NCBI RefSeq assembly: GCF_022539665.2
Contig: NC_081337.1
Coordinates: 2,704,679 to 2,768,678, forward strand
DNA from: Daphnia carinata
Lineage: Eukaryota > Arthropoda > Branchiopoda > Diplostraca > Daphniidae
Direction of reading: 5' to 3'
DNA length: 64,000 nt
Under the pieces are notes generated by a model. That model was not told where the DNA came from. It searched no databases and saw only the letters and a list, made by a program, of their open reading frames with translations. Made by a program: the position numbers and the translations under genes. Positions within the stretch are counted from its first letter, which is position 1. The number at the start of each line of letters is the position of its first letter. This document shows, piece after piece, positions 24,401 through 35,153 of the stretch.

Positions 24401-26992
24401 CGATCGCAGCTGGTCTACAGCCGGGCGGCCATCTACGTACGCCAAGTCGACAAGATCGGTGCATTAACCGACATCCTTTTGGACGTACCTTCTACTTTAG
24501 CCTCTGCGTCTTCCACTGCCGAAGATCCTGATTTCCAGGTAATTTTTTTCTATTCTTTGAAACAATAACTTTCCCCTCTCGTACACAACGGTCCATCATT
24601 CACTCTTGTAAAAAAAAAAAAAATGGGATAGATTATTGTTTAATCTCCTCCCCTTTCAATCATCGATTGTTTGGGCTGACTGACACAAAGATGACCTCGA
24701 TTCTCCTTATATAGTAAACAGTAGGGAGGGAATGGCCGTCAAAGGGGGGAAAACATATTTCAGCGTGGCAAAGAGCTAACGCCATTGTACAGCCCGCTCT
24801 CTTGGAGGTCCGCTTTTTTTATTTTATAGTACCATAATGTGGCCGTAATCCTCTTGAGCTGTGGCGCAGGATTGACGCCGCCTGCCCGATGGAATGTAAA
24901 TGAGTCGTGTGGAATGTGAGAGAGAAAGGATGATATGGAAGGAGAGGAATCCGGGTCCTTTTAATGTTCTTTCTTACGCTCATCTTTTATGTGTGTGTGT
25001 GTGTGTGCTGTGACCCATTTTTCTGTACGCAACGATAGATGGGATCAGAGACGAAGAGGCCTCGACTAGACAGCCAAGCGTTGGCCGTGTCGTGCCCATC
25101 ACCTTCGCTATCTCCGGCTGCTACAGGCCACCAGCAGGCCAGCAGGAGGAGTGCGCGTCAAAGACGAGGCCGTGGCGAGAAGGAGATCACCGTCTCATCC
25201 GATCAGACTTTACTCGATCTCAAGCGTGAAGTACGTCTTTTTTTCTATTTGAACACGTTGGCCATTAAATTCATTTCTTTCTTAAAATTTTCGATTCAAG
25301 ATTATGAAAAAGTTTCAAGTGGCGCCGTTCGACCAACATTTGACATGCAACGGACGTGACTTGAACGACAACCAAGCGACGTTGGCCTCCCTTCGTATCT
25401 TTCCTGGCACCGTCATCATCCTGCAGGTAACGCAAACCGTTTTCTTTTTTTATTCTTTTTGGCTCGAGATGGATCGCGACGTTTCGATTTCCGCCCGTAT
25501 TTGTCCGTGTGGCTTGCGACTCAACCGGTTGAACACAATTGGAGAGCGAAAGAAGATAGAGAAAAAGGGCAACAGACAGATCACAAGTGGTTGTGTATCA
25601 CATGTTTGTACAATTCGTAAAAGAAACACGGAAATGATAGGGGTGTAACGCAACTCAGTTTGCCGCTGCGTGAGACGGATGTTTGAAAAAATCAGTGGCC
25701 ATAGGGAAAATTGAAATGAACGCCGTAGACTCGCTGTTGCACATAAATCAGGCAGGAAGCGGGATGTTGTTTGCCGATCGATTTTCTACGGTAATGGCGT
25801 CTCGAGACGACAAGCATTTGAAAAATAAGGTAACAGATAAAGCCAGACGAAGGAAGAAAAATGCGACGTGATGGATGTACGCGGGAGAGATAGTAGGTCA
25901 TGTCGGCCGGAAAATGAGAAGGCGACACACACAACGCGCGATGATGGGCGTTGACTTGTTATCTCCCTTTTTCTATATTTTTGACTTTAAATGGGAAATA
26001 ATTCAACCGCTCCCGCACTGACAGCCTTGGAAGGGGGCTAAGATTTGTTCAGCGTTTTTATTCGAAATCGTTGACGCAGCGGGAGAAAGATGAGGTGCGC
26101 TTTTTACTTGAGGAGAACGACCTCCATAGTGGTAGCAACAGTAGTGGGTAAATACCATACTTCTAATCGAATTTCTAGGGTTTTTTTTTTTCTTCATCCC
26201 TCTGTTGACGCTTGTCTGTTTCTATCCTTGAAACTTCATCCTCTCCGTTGACGATTTTTAAAATTTAAAATGATAAAACCTATGGGATTACGCAAGACCT
26301 TTTTTTTGATGGACAGGTACGAGCAGGGAAATGTTTAAAAGAAAAATGGGTGGGATTTCAATTTTTCTCACTGTTTATATCCCTGGCAAGATACGAATGA
26401 TTTGTAGCGAGATGCGTCCGGCGCTTACCAAGCCCTTCATTAATTTACAACAGAATTGGACGGGAAGAACGTTGCCTTTTATAGAATACGTTTTGCGGCG
26501 TTTGCGGTCATCGTCCACGCGTTCCATGTCTGTATATGCACCCGAGACTTTCATGTTTTTTCTTTGTTTTAGTTTTAGTTTGTTTTTTTTTTGTTTCGGA
26601 TTTGGGGACGATTGATTGTCGTCGGTAACATGTGTAACGTGGACTACAACTTCCTTGTATAGAACACGACAGGCAAAGACGGATGGAGTCGTGAAGATAA
26701 TTTTTTTCCCCTTTTTTTTTTTGTTTTTGTTTTTATTAGTTGGCTCTCAATCAAATGACAATGTTCTTGATTCCATCACGTTTTGTTGTTCCTATTTTGG
26801 TATTCATTTTGTTTTTCTTCCAGGCGGACGAGCCGTCTGAAGATCCGTCCCTCATGGAAGACTATGCACGAACGGCCCTTCCCGAGGAAGGATTCAAAGG
26901 TAAAACAAACATTGATTTTCTTTGGGTAGACGTATATTCACAGTTCGCCTATTGGGTTGCGATTTACAGGGACAGAGCTCCTCCGTAGCTGA
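12458..26992 (+). CDS. USP48: Ubiquitin carboxyl-terminal hydrolase 48 (USP48), one frame break
   Basis: USP48 is a cysteine deubiquitinase acting mainly in the nucleus (known family role). Exons: 12458-12591, 12673-13026, 13087-13269, 13331-13579, 13643-13809, 13878-13985, 14063-14279, 14349-14579, 14637-14797, 14864-15038, 15108-15300, 15366-15490, 15551-15729, 21580-21687, 21768-21892, 24357-24538, 25039-25230, 25301-25426, 26824-26899, 26970-26992. They total 3,308 nt; one added base gives 1,102 residues (human 1,035). Cys box [18 protein letters not shown] has Cys97 (codon 12827-12829). [11 protein letters not shown] follows. The His box AYSGHYI has His360 (13800-13802), and Asn377 lies in WYKFNDE (13919-13921), 17 residues later as in human USP48. 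Zinc-ribbon pairs CSKC and CENC are present. Three DUSP-type repeats follow, then a ubiquitin-like domain ([14 protein letters not shown]), and the end PEEGFKGTELLRS matches human EEGFKGTGLLGH. The frame breaks at about 14218-14222. A second in-frame ATG at 12467 has a better Kozak context. Confidence 0.95.
14215..14225 (+). other. USP48: Apparent one-base deletion in a USP48 exon
   Basis: The exon enters as VVLPP in one frame and the conserved continuation, [20 protein letters not shown], is one base off. The continuation matches human ELVDRDNSKFEEW. No intron can fit between them. Adding one base near the CCTGGG run makes the whole 20-exon coding length divisible by three. This fits a sequencing or assembly indel better than a dead gene, because all other exons are intact. 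Confidence 0.75.
15730..21579 (+). other. Long USP48 intron (5.85 kb)
   Basis: The donor after FVR at 15730 and the acceptor at 21578-21579 are joined by conserved protein sequence (FVR then [10 protein letters not shown]). Nothing inside resembles a conserved coding exon. It is T-rich, with a CRE-like palindrome TGACGTCA at 20776-20783 and many homopolymer runs. No transposon or RNA gene was recognised. Confidence 0.8.
21893..24356 (+). other. USP48 intron (2.46 kb)
   Basis: It separates the exon ending LNTEP from the exon starting [10 protein letters not shown], and phases agree. Contents are homopolymer-rich, with a T20/G9 boundary near 23938-23974. No supported feature was seen inside. 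Confidence 0.8.
24539..25038 (+). other. USP48 intron (0.5 kb)
   Basis: Phase-0 intron between DFQ and the exon starting [11 protein letters not shown]. It includes a GT repeat near 24992-25007 shortly before the acceptor. Nothing else is supported. Confidence 0.75.
25427..26823 (+). other. USP48 intron (1.4 kb)
   Basis: Phase-0 intron inside the ubiquitin-like domain, between TVIILQ and ADEPSEDP. No exon, RNA gene or repeat family was recognised apart from T runs. Confidence 0.75.
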
Positions 26993-27208
26993 AGTATCCC
27001 CCCTTTTTTTCTTTTGTTGTTGTTGTTGTGAGGGTGGGGTTGGCTTCTGTTACGCAGTGAAATCGTCAAGTGCCTCAACACAGAAATTCGACTAGGGATT
27101 ATCCCAAATGGACTCGGCAAAACGAGTGGCTTTCTTATACCAATGTCTGTTAAATCCTTGTTGTTAAACTGGTTCATCAACTTTTGGAAAGAAATAGCAA
27201 AAAAAAAT

Positions 27209-27214
27209 AATAAA
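27209..27214 (+). terminator. Poly(A) signal candidate of USP48
   Basis: AATAAA lies 217 nt after the USP48 stop at 26990-26992. A second copy lies at 27270-27275. Either would give a 3' UTR of about 240-300 nt. Confidence 0.5.
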
Positions 27215-27607
27215 TAATCATGGGTTATAATTTTAGTTTTTGTTTGTTGTACGTTCTGCTCAAAACAAAAATAAAAACTACAGGGAGCTAATGCCCCCCA
27301 TTTATCCTCCCTCGAATTGCCCGCCAACATCCGTTGAACAAAAATGTGTGTTCCTTCAACAGATTCTGTTTCTTACTTTTATACCCAGCAGCTGAATGTC
27401 AAGTAATCATTGAATTTTTAAATCCTTTTGCTAATCTTGTTACCTACTCCCCTCACCTTCAATTTTGTTATGTGATTGGATCTCGAAAGCAAAAGTAAAG
27501 AAAGAAACCATAGCGACACAAAACTGAAACATAATACTAAATGAACACAAAATTTGTAAAGAAATACACGAAAAAAATTTGAATGTAATTATCCCATGCG
27601 AATATGC

Positions 27608-27892
27608 CTAATTGTCTTGACGATAATTCTCGCATATCCCTCCCACACTACAATTATAACAGGCTAAATGTATCCGTAAAACGGAGGCGCACGAATTATT
27701 CATGGCTGTCTTGACCCTGTCGTGATGGATGGGCCACCAGAACGTGAGCCTCTGTCCTTGATTATATTGCTCAATATGGATCAAGAAGTTAAGAAGGGGA
27801 TAGAACGATGATTCGTGACAACGAAATGTTGCAGCCACTCCCATGACAGAAACAGGGCGGTTCTCTAAAGTCTCCACTTTCCAAAACGATTA
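27608..27892 (-). CDS. Candidate coding exon, unknown protein (C-terminal part)
   Basis: A minus-strand frame reads VETLENRPVSVMGVAATF and continues for about 89 residues to a TAG stop. Its composition is balanced, with six Cys (several paired, such as CYNCSVGGIC) and aromatic residues, unlike the Phe/Lys-rich frames produced by surrounding homopolymers. I do not recognise the family. An AG acceptor just upstream (minus strand, GGAAAG or GTGGAG) would suit an internal-to-terminal exon. It may belong with the candidate blocks at 29.0-29.2 and 30.0-30.4 kb, but I could not build one continuous gene. Confidence 0.3.
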
Positions 27893-28502
27893 GATGTGTT
27901 GTTGCTTTAGTTTTAAAATAGCGTGCCTAAGAATAATGATAAATAGGATGGACAGTCAGCATGACACAAAGCCAGCGTGAAACTGACCATCGACTTCACG
28001 CAGATCCTCTTAAATACAAACCTATTTTATTGTTTTCCAGTTGTCGTTACGGACATGGTCCCGCCTTTTTCCTCTTCCAAAAGTTTTTCGTCATGTGTGT
28101 TATCTTTTTCCTAAAATCGCCTCTTTTATCTGCATATCAAGAAACAAAAAGAGAACGTGAGAAACGGCCAAACCATGTACGGTGATGCCCTTACCCTATA
28201 AAACAAAAAGTCCAAGATGGCCTTGTTTTGCAAATGACTGCTCTTAGATGATGGATAAACGGCTAGCGGCATCAAGAAGTCGGATGTAGCTGCAACTATG
28301 AGAAGAGAGGAAGATTAAAGAGGGGCTGTACGTTTAAACGAAACTACAAAAATGTCGAGCACACAACTTGGATATTAATGAGGCTGGTAAATAGCATCAC
28401 GCCACGACCATTTAATAGCAAGCTCGACAAGCAAAGTTTCCTTCAAACTTGTCGAAAAGCTAATCCAGCTCGACGTCAGCTCACACACACAATGGTTTCA
28501 TA

Positions 28503-28883
28503 ATGAATCCAGCGTCGACGACTTTTACTCACATGCGAAACATACACTGTAGAAATTTTTTTTCGACTTCATCACCAACACATTTAGTGTTGCATCGTTA
28601 TCCGTCAACAGGTGCACGTTTCTTGTACCCAAGCATTAGATTCGTTAATACCCATCCAACGATGCAAGGAGTTCGTTCTGTTTTAAGTGGGCGTTTTCTT
28701 AGAAAAATCGTTTCTGTTGTTGTCTCCTCGTTAACAAAATGCCTTCCGAGAAGAAGCAATTATTGTCGTTTTTTTAAAAGTAATTTTATAGGATGTGTGC
28801 CTTACCAGGTAAGTGTAGCGATGTACAACTATATTACGTTTCTTTTGGCTTGCCTTGTTATTCTAATAAACACGCCGGCCTAA
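28503..28883 (+). CDS. Weak small-ORF candidate with strong donor
   Basis: A 126-codon frame starts MNPASTTFTHMRNIHCRN, is Ser/Thr/Arg-rich, and ends in a hydrophobic tail (YNYITFLLACLVILI). A perfect donor-like CAGGTAAGT at 28806-28814 lies within it, after MQGVRSVL...GCVPYQ. It could be a mitochondrial-presequence-like first exon or chance. No homolog is recognised. Confidence 0.15.
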   Translation: MNPASTTFTHMRNIHCRNFFSTSSPTHLVLHRYPSTGARFLYPSIRFVNTHPTMQGVRSVLSGRFLRKIVSVVVSSLTKCLPRRSNYCRFFKSNFIGCVPYQVSVAMYNYITFLLACLVILINTPA

Positions 28884-28979
28884 GTCTTCGACTCATTTTG
28901 CACGTTTAGAATGTTCCACATGTTCTTTCCTGTTGTTTCCATGGTACAATAACCCTATAATTTGTTCATTTTTCATCGT

Positions 28980-29230
28980 CTAGACTCTGTACAACATGGC
29001 CGTACACGAACACATGACGAAGTGGCTGGTACACCCCCACCATTTTCTACATAGGGAAAAAAATGAATTAATAGGTAAATTACGCAGGAAAAAATCGGGA
29101 GTAAGGGCGTTTATCTTCTCAGTGTGATGCTCGCTTTTTTTCCCCTGGTTATGAATCATAAGTGTTGGCTTTTGTTCACAAATGGCGTCAACGATGGCCG
29201 CCACCAACTGAATCTCGGTGAAAGTGTCTG
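28980..29230 (-). CDS. Candidate internal exon, unknown protein
   Basis: On the minus strand a good acceptor (CGTTTTACAG) is followed by a frame reading TFTEIQLVAAIVDAICEQ, then KPTLMIHNQG. The first 30 residues look like genuine protein (a regular amphipathic stretch). The rest is less convincing, and a second acceptor (CCCTATGTAG) opens another frame, KMVGVYQPLRHVFVYGHVV. No clear donor was found. Confidence 0.2.
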
Positions 29231-29947
29231 TAAAACGAGCAACAGTGTATTAACATGCGGCAATTAAAATATGCAGTTGGCAAATTTGCTTTCTTTTTCT
29301 AATATCTGTATGTGTATGACTCGTTTTGTAATGCAATTTCACTCAGGAATCTTCTATCTCGATCGTTGCTGAGGGCAACGAAGTGAAATGGCCTTGACAC
29401 GTTCTGCATTTGTCACCTGATGCTATTTCGAAATGGAACTGAGAAAAACCAGTCAAGAGGAATGGTAAGATTCGCACGTCCGCCATACGACTTGTGGTGT
29501 TGTCAAATATTTTAACTCCATTTTTAGTAATAATAATTCAGGGACGTGAAAATATTTAGCATTTGTAAAATTTTGACTAAATTGTATCGTATATAGGATT
29601 TTTTATCAAAAAGTTTTGATCCAACATTATTTCAATTATTGCAATGCTGCAGCAATTCCGTTCTTTGTGCAATCATTTAGTTGTACGGCGAAAGTGGTAA
29701 GGATCACATGTGTGTCGTGCTGTGAAACGATTGTGATAAAGACAGAAAACTTTCAAATCCAAGAATTTCTTGAACATCCTTTCGTTGAACATTAAACATT
29801 ACATTTCTATTGGAAGAGAACATGCCCATTTTTAGAAATGTGACTCGTCAACGAGTTCCACTTTCGTCGTCGTATTTTTTATTTTTGTGTGCCCCTTGCT
29901 GTGTGCTGAACACGTGGTAGTTTTATGCCGTTTTTGCACTCATCGAT

Positions 29948-30385
29948 TCATGCCGTTTCGTACCCATCGAACCACCGCGTTTCCATGTATCCTGCGATGA
30001 CGAAGAGCCCGAAAAGTTGCAGCGGCACGGTGATGACCACGAGGTGAAGCCGTATCGGCAACGAGATGAAGCAGCGTCCAACAGCGTCCGCCATTATTGA
30101 AAGTAAGTGATTCTTCCATTTCTGCGCCAAAATTTGTGTTCGTTGTTTCCTTTGCAAGTGTCCTCTAAAATCAAGTAGTATTTCTGATTCAAGTCGAGGG
30201 AATGTTTTGATGCCATCTAGAAATGCGGGTTTTAGGCTATTTGTTGGGTCATGTGGGTCAGTCATTTTTAACATACCACGTTTAGTGACGAAGCGTAGAA
30301 CGGCACAAAGGTATGAATTGAATTCCTTCGAAAACAAATTGGGTACATCTTTCAAAGTCGTTGCTGTCGACGACGGCGGTCTCAT
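29948..30385 (-). CDS. Candidate minus-strand exon with a membrane anchor
   Basis: A 145-codon frame is open on the minus strand. An inner ATG at 30094 in good context starts MADAVGRCFISLPIRLHL, followed by about 20 hydrophobic residues (VVITVPLQLFGLFVIAGY) and METRWFDG. That resembles the short tail and signal anchor of a type II membrane protein. A donor GGGTAC follows FDG at 29963. A possible 24-nt linking segment near 29365-29388 (NDRDRRFL) would join it in phase to the 29.2-kb block. This chain is inference only. Confidence 0.28.
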   Translation of the reverse strand: MRPPSSTATTLKDVPNLFSKEFNSYLCAVLRFVTKRGMLKMTDPHDPTNSLKPAFLDGIKTFPRLESEILLDFRGHLQRKQRTQILAQKWKNHLLSIMADAVGRCFISLPIRLHLVVITVPLQLFGLFVIAGYMETRWFDGYETA

Positions 30386-33300
30386 CTACGGCGAGTGACG
30401 AGTGCTCACAATGTGCTTGGCGAATTCGATTATTTTAGTTTTTGTTCTACAGAAAAAAGAAAAGCATTCTCTTCAAATTCCTCTATTGGAGATGGGAATT
30501 TCCACTTTGTCTCTTTTTGCTGGCTGTCTTAAATTCTCTGATTTTCTACGTCGTCTTTTGTTTTATTTTGGCGGGACAAAAAAAAAAAAATTCGAAACCA
30601 GCGTTGCCGTTTTTTTTGGGGGGGGGGGGGGAGGAGGGCGCATTAGAGCCACCCTTTGAAGGACACGATCGCCCTTAATTCCGCGCCAATGTTTTTGTCT
30701 CCATTGTTTGAAATGCGTCGCGTGATCGAGGTGCAGTTAGGCTTTTTGATTCCTTTTATGTGTAAACAAAATGAGAATTTAGCTCGCCTGTCCATGTGGG
30801 GATGCTGTTTTGTACATCAGTGGCATGGAATATTTCTTGTCAGAGATTGAATCGAAAAATGGCGTTTGGTTGATCATCCATTTTGTCAATTTGATGAAAA
30901 AGGAAAGAAGGGAGGAGATGTGTATCCCCTGTTGTCTGACTTTTCTATTGGATTGTAGGAATGAATAAAGTAAACTCTTTGCTGCTGTAGGTGAAAGCGC
31001 CCTTTGAGACTAAAAGGTGTACGTGTTCCGTCTTTAATCTGATCTGCGACACAGACATTTGGTTTGTGTGTCGTCGTCCACGACGCCGACTTATACGGAA
31101 CGTTTTCCAAGTAAAAATGCCTTGCCGTCTATCCATGATTGATCATTCCTCCACCATCACCACGTTATTATTTTCCACGTTACAGCTATCCTCCAATAAC
31201 AAGAAACTGTTTACCCATTAACATTTTTCTCGCAAAGTAACTTAAATTCGTTAGTCGGAATTAGAAAAAAGGAATTTTGCCCGCCAGTCTAATTGCGATT
31301 TTTTGCCCGTCGATTCTCATGTTTTTGTCCCTACATTTATAACAATCAGCTTAGAGGTGAATATGCCGACATGACTTTTTTTCCCATCAAACTTAATCAT
31401 TCAATGGATAAAAAGGTGATTGAACCCCACATGCAGGAATCTCGTCCATCCCATTATCGTTTTCTTTAGTACTTGCTAGCGGACGTATAATCGACGGCTC
31501 CCGCAATACTGGCCTTATGGCCGACCGTGTAATAACGACCGAGAAAAGCATCTTTATTTATATCCTCCCCACCGGCTTTTTTTTCCCATCGCTTCCTCGA
31601 TATTGTCTTTGTTATGTGACCGCCTTTTATTTTTTTAATAACCAACTTTATGTGAGTCGCCTTATGGCTTGCGAGGATCGATATTTGTGTCCCGCACGTT
31701 TTGGTACCGCTGCGTAATTCCTGGCGCCAAAATATTCCGTCAGTCTCACACTTGGATCAATGCGTTTCTGTCTGATGGGGTCCGTTTGAACTTGGCGTTT
31801 GTTCCGATGTGCCTCTAATGTAAATCCGTCCTGTATACGTATCGCGCGTCTATGCGAGAGCGCTATCTCTTCACGTTAGTGTATGGTGGTCTGCTTGTAA
31901 AAAGGTCTATTTATGTAGATGCGTTTAGATCTACACCCCGTTCTCTTTCTTGTCTCTGCTGGAACTCTAGCTCACTTTTGGTTATTCACGGAGCGATCAA
32001 AGATGACCGATCGGCTGTTCTTGTCGGCTGATATCTCGCGCCTCGAGCTCCGACTGCTCTACGGCACATTGCTGACTGACTGGGATGGGCGCGCTGGATC
32101 GAGAGAATGTGTCTTCTTGTTTGGGGGGGTGCGCACAGCTGAAAATGATACGATGGCAGGAGGGGGTGGTTGACGTAGAAGGCAGAATAAAAAATAAAAA
32201 AAAAAGATGGCAGACTGCCATGACGAGACGAGCCAACGTCAGAGCGGATTAAACGGCGAGTCGTAGAAAACGGATAAAGTCGGAACGGGACGGTCGGGGA
32301 TATTCGGGACGATGGGAGGAAAAGGGATGAGGACGAGGTCATCCGTCTTGTTGGTCTGGAACACATGTGAAGCAGCAGAAAGAGGCAGAATTGTATAGAA
32401 AGGGCCACACACAGACATTAGCTGAGAAAGTTACACGAAATGTTGGCAGCAAACAAAGGTGAATCGCTCTCTCAATGGAATGTTTCTCTCGATATTACCA
32501 TTATTATTCCTCCGTTTTTGGATTGCGTATAATATTTTTTCTCCCCTTTTATTCTCTTTTGTTTGGGCGTCGCGCTCTATCAGACCTTCTCCGACGTTCA
32601 ATATTAGATTATAAATAGGAAGAAATGCAATGACAGAGAGACCAGTAAAACTGCATACTCCCTATTTGAATTATTCACAAGGACTGTTTGCTTTTTCTTT
32701 TTTCCTCTCTCCTTTGTTTGCGTGTTTCAAAATGTTGTTTTACCGGCAGTCAAGACGCTTCGCTATATCTCTCATACAATATTTGGTCATTGTCAATGAT
32801 TCATAATCTGCCTATCCTACAGCCAGCGCAGCCTTATTTGTTTGCTTGTGTTTTGTTCTCCCCTTGATTCCTCATTTATTTTAAATGGGGGTGATGACAT
32901 GCGTTTTATGCAAAAATTCCAAAATAGACGGGCAAACAACAAGAAAAAATAGTGGGAAAACGTGAAAAACTTTAGTTTCCAAGTCTAGAAAATGGGAAGC
33001 ATTATTCATTGGTGCAGCTCAGTGCGGCTTCGTCAAAGATAAATTGCGGCATGAAAAAGAAATTACTTTTGAATTTTCTGTTCACATTTTTTTTTGTCGT
33101 AGCATTTTTTATTTTTTGCGGCAACAGTAGCAAAAGAAACGCGCGTGCGACCATTTTTTCCCCACTTTTTTTGTGATGAAATTCGATCTCTTGTTGTTCA
33201 ATGAACGTGCAAAAGACCGGCAGTCCATTCCCATGATTTCATTTTGTTTGATATTCAATCCAAAGTTTTTCTGAAAGATTTTTTTTTTAATCCTAAAAAA

Positions 33301-34904
33301 ATTGTGTAAGTAAATCAAGTCAGCGAGAGATGAAATGCGGCTCTACGATCCATCACTTGCAATCTGTGCCAATCATGAGGGTGGGTGCTGGTACCATGTT
33401 TACATACCTCGATTTTCTCCTATCTCTTGTTGAAGATTTTTTTCCCCCTTTCCTCTTTTGATATGTCAACGTTTTCAATTCGTTTTTTTTTTTTTTTTTT
33501 TTTTTTTTTTTCAACATTCCCATGAATAACCAGCTGCACAGTGGACGTTCCCATTTATGGTCTTGTTCTTCTGTTAAATGTCAAATTTTATTTTCTATCA
33601 CTTTTCCTCATTTCGTTTTTTCAATTTTGAATGCAAGAAAATGAAGGTGGGTCGATTGGGCTGCCGTCGTTTTGTGACAGGGCAATAGCAACAGTAACGA
33701 AGGCTCTTTTGATTAGAACGAATTGAAAAATGTCAGTCAACTCTGGTGGCATCGGCTCTTCTTGTCCTTCAACTTTGAATAGATTCACATTGCTGATTTA
33801 AAATGAACCCCTTACTTAGGTGACGTGCGTATACCGTTCATGTTCTATTTGCTCGGTTTACCAAAAGATTCCCAACTAGAGATATTCGATTGCAGCATGC
33901 TGTCGCTGGCTGTCCGTCTCTTGTACTTGTGCTGAGCTTGATTATTGCCTTGCTCCGTCGCCCCGTTTTTTGAATGACCACACAACAACGTCGGCGGAAT
34001 TTGTGTTTGATTGCTTGATTCTTAACTTGTGTGGATTTTTGATCTTGAGCTCTTTTTTTCTGGAAAGGGGGGGGGGGCTTGTCGACTTTGTGTAAATTGG
34101 TCGATGTGTGTCTAGATGGAATGGAGTTTTTAACATTAGTCGTTTTTTTTTTGAGAAGGAAAAAAAAACGGGTTTGATGTCGTATAAATTCAACTGGCGC
34201 TCTGTTTATCAGACTGCGATCACCCCGTGTCTTTGGTCATTCAAAATAGGCGACGAACAAACGACTGGCGTTTCCATGAAACGAAATAATTGGCTTTTAT
34301 GCCGACATGGACCCGGTTTTGCTTCCTCTCCTCACTTTGAAAAACAAAAGATTCTTTGCCAAAGTAGTTGCCACCACCAGTCGTTTTACTCATCAATTGT
34401 TAAAAAAAAAAAATCGATTGCTTTTGCCACACATCTACTAAGCCGTAACGATATTTTCTGTCGTTAAAATTTTTTGATGCAAACAAATGAAGCCAAAAAT
34501 GTGTTTTCATCTTTGTTTTCCACGTAACAACTTGCCAGAAATCTCCTTACTTAAAAAGCTCTTTCAATACAACGACAAACAGCTAAGGCTTGATGATTAT
34601 GGTCGCCGTGGCAAAAGCTATCAAGGTTTTGTGCTGATGAGGCAGTAGCAGGAGCCATCTCTTTCCAATGTTTATATTCCCTCGAGCGAGATCGACAGTG
34701 ACAGTGATCGACCATCTCGATGGCTGATATATATACTTGCTTTTCTTTTCTTTGGTCTTTCTTGTTTCCAACTCTATTTCTTTCATCTAGATCGTCCCAA
34801 ATCGTTAGCCGTCAGCTGCGTACACACGTTGGATGCATCCATTTTCGACTCACGGTAGACTTCGCGTCTTCGGGACGTGCGTGACAGGCCGGTCCCCTAC
34901 GCAG

Positions 34905-34913
34905 TATAAATAG
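34905..34913 (+). promoter_or_regulatory. TATA-box-like site (TATAAATAG)
   Basis: A strong TATA match is set in locally GC-richer DNA (CGGTCCCCTACGCAG just before it). A small ORF with normal amino-acid composition begins 55 nt downstream. Confidence 0.35.
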
Positions 34914-34967
34914 CAAAAAAAGGAGGGGGGAGTCGTCACGTTGACACGTGTTTCACAGATTGAGCCT

Positions 34968-35153
34968 ATGGGAATTTGTTTGGACCGCGGTAAAACTGTC
35001 CCGCCTAAAAAAGAATTGCGCACGGCCAAGAACAAGCGATCCCACTACGATCATTTCCAAATTTGTTCTCTAGTTTGGCGTAAAGACAGTCGTTTCTTTT
35101 TATCATTTGAAGCCGAAAAAGAATGCGAGAACTTAAAATATGCGTACCGGTAG
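34968..35153 (+). CDS. Small ORF downstream of a TATA box, unknown
   Basis: The 61-residue frame starts MGICLDRGKTVPPKKELR and is highly charged, with few of the Phe/Ser runs seen in chance frames here. It ends KECENLKYAYR and a TAG. The spacing from the TATA site (about 63 nt to the ATG) would allow a 30-nt 5' UTR. No family is recognised. It could be a small gene, a first exon or chance. Confidence 0.2.
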   Translation: MGICLDRGKTVPPKKELRTAKNKRSHYDHFQICSLVWRKDSRFFLSFEAEKECENLKYAYR

